Of a stretch of DNA of 64,000 nt, positions 63,867 to 64,000 are shown one piece after another. The stretch's first letter is position 1. The number at the start of each line of letters is the position of its first letter. Location of the stretch: assembly GCA_030789695.1 (NCBI GenBank), contig CM061139.1, positions 108,474,837 through 108,538,836 of the forward strand, written 5' to 3'. The stretch comes from Scilla litardierei (taxonomy: Eukaryota > Streptophyta > Magnoliopsida > Asparagales > Asparagaceae). Under the pieces are notes generated by a model. It was not told where the DNA came from. It saw nothing but the letters and a program-made list of their open reading frames with translations, and ran no database searches. The position numbers were made by a program, and so were the translations under genes.

Positions 63867-64000
63867 TGATGCGGCGTGGATACACTGGTGTGGGTCTATT
63901 CAAGGCAGAGGCGCAAGTATACGGACCCGATGGCAAACTTGTAATTTCGAGACTTCGTGGGAGCCGCTTTGTAAAAGACTAATTGCTAATTAGCCTCCCT
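63867..64000 (+). repeat. chromovirus 3' LTR (start only)
   Basis: Starts TGATGCGGCGTGG after the PPT (GGGAGAGTAA) and matches the start of 58221-58603; cut by the window end. Confidence 0.85.

Larger units (their letters stand above)
58221..64000 (+). mobile_element. Ty3/gypsy chromovirus, degenerate, runs off window
   Basis: 5' LTR 58221-58603, iMet primer site 58607-58618, gag from 58629, protease, RT, RNase H, integrase, GPY-type region and C-terminal chromodomain, PPT GGGAGAGTAA, and the first 134 bp of the 3' LTR (63867 onward, TGATGCGGCGTGG). Domain order is full length, but every domain carries stops or frameshifts. The chromodomain places it in the chromoviruses. It is the only element here that still shows the whole machinery needed by the non-autonomous elements at 41 and 56 kb. 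Confidence 0.92.

Noticed and set aside
1..64000. Bacterial-type features (operons, riboswitches, prophage, integrons)
   Set aside because: Introns, LTR retrotransposons with plant lineages, Helitrons and microsatellites all mark plant nuclear DNA; none of the bacterial features is present.

Overview
This window is repeat-dense plant nuclear DNA, almost certainly angiosperm. The evidence is one intron-containing GDSL-lipase gene with plant-type motifs, sitting among Ty1/copia and Ty3/gypsy LTR retrotransposons, Helitrons, hAT-like elements and microsatellites. There are no bacterial operons, rRNA genes or CRISPR arrays. I cannot name the species from sequence alone.

Layout. 1-1.3 kb: minus-strand copia remnant (element C). 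1.9-3.4 kb: LTR-like DNA. 3.4-6.5 kb: internally deleted minus-strand gypsy element with its LTR and an antisense coiled-coil ORF. 7.1-8.8 kb: the only convincing host gene, a three-exon GDSL esterase/lipase of 371 aa. 9.7-13.9 kb: truncated copia copy (element D). 14.5-20.8 kb: gypsy and Athila-like fragments joined in both orientations. 20.8-23.3 kb: diverged tandem repeats with a complete Helitron and a hAT-like element. 23.3-30.4 kb: near-intact copia element A (TSD TAAAA). 30.4-36.8 kb: element B (TSD GTAGT), with two 113-bp LTRs identical by eye but a dead interior. 37-41 kb: foldback, a possible host exon and two Helitrons back to back on a microsatellite. 41.1-45.2 kb: a three-LTR non-autonomous element (TSD GTATT) carrying another Helitron, the whole inserted in an older Helitron. 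45.5-52.0 kb: a nest in which a hAT-like element holds an old copia element, which holds a second hAT-like element, with a third hAT-like element in the outer right arm. 53.0-55.2 kb: gypsy gag remnant between LTR-like repeats. 55.9-57.3 kb: a complete 1,377-bp LTR element (TSD GCTAC). 58.2 kb to the end: a degenerate gypsy chromovirus running off the window.

The most interesting signal is the RNA architecture shared by elements A and B. Both have the same primer-binding region, polypurine tract and LTR termini. Both have a splice-donor-like sequence soon after the primer site, then an array of short hairpins, then a 63-nt block conserved at about 94 percent by eye, then ATGC-stem hairpins. 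In A the array is six GGGC-stem units. In B it is about 45 GC-rich hairpins over about 1.2 kb. Element A also has acceptor-like sequences just before its gag ATG and just before a separate pol ATG, so splicing could separate genomic RNA (hairpins kept) from gag and pol messages. B cannot encode proteins but has apparently moved recently, so it looks like a trans-mobilised passenger that keeps the cis-acting RNA parts. This is inference from sequence and needs RNA data.

A second passenger system is visible. The three-LTR element and the 1,377-bp element both keep a gag N-terminal coiled coil followed by DLK-type repeats, the pol C-terminal LEDKV/LEDNV-type end and the tRNA-iMet primer site of a chromovirus like the one at 58-64 kb.
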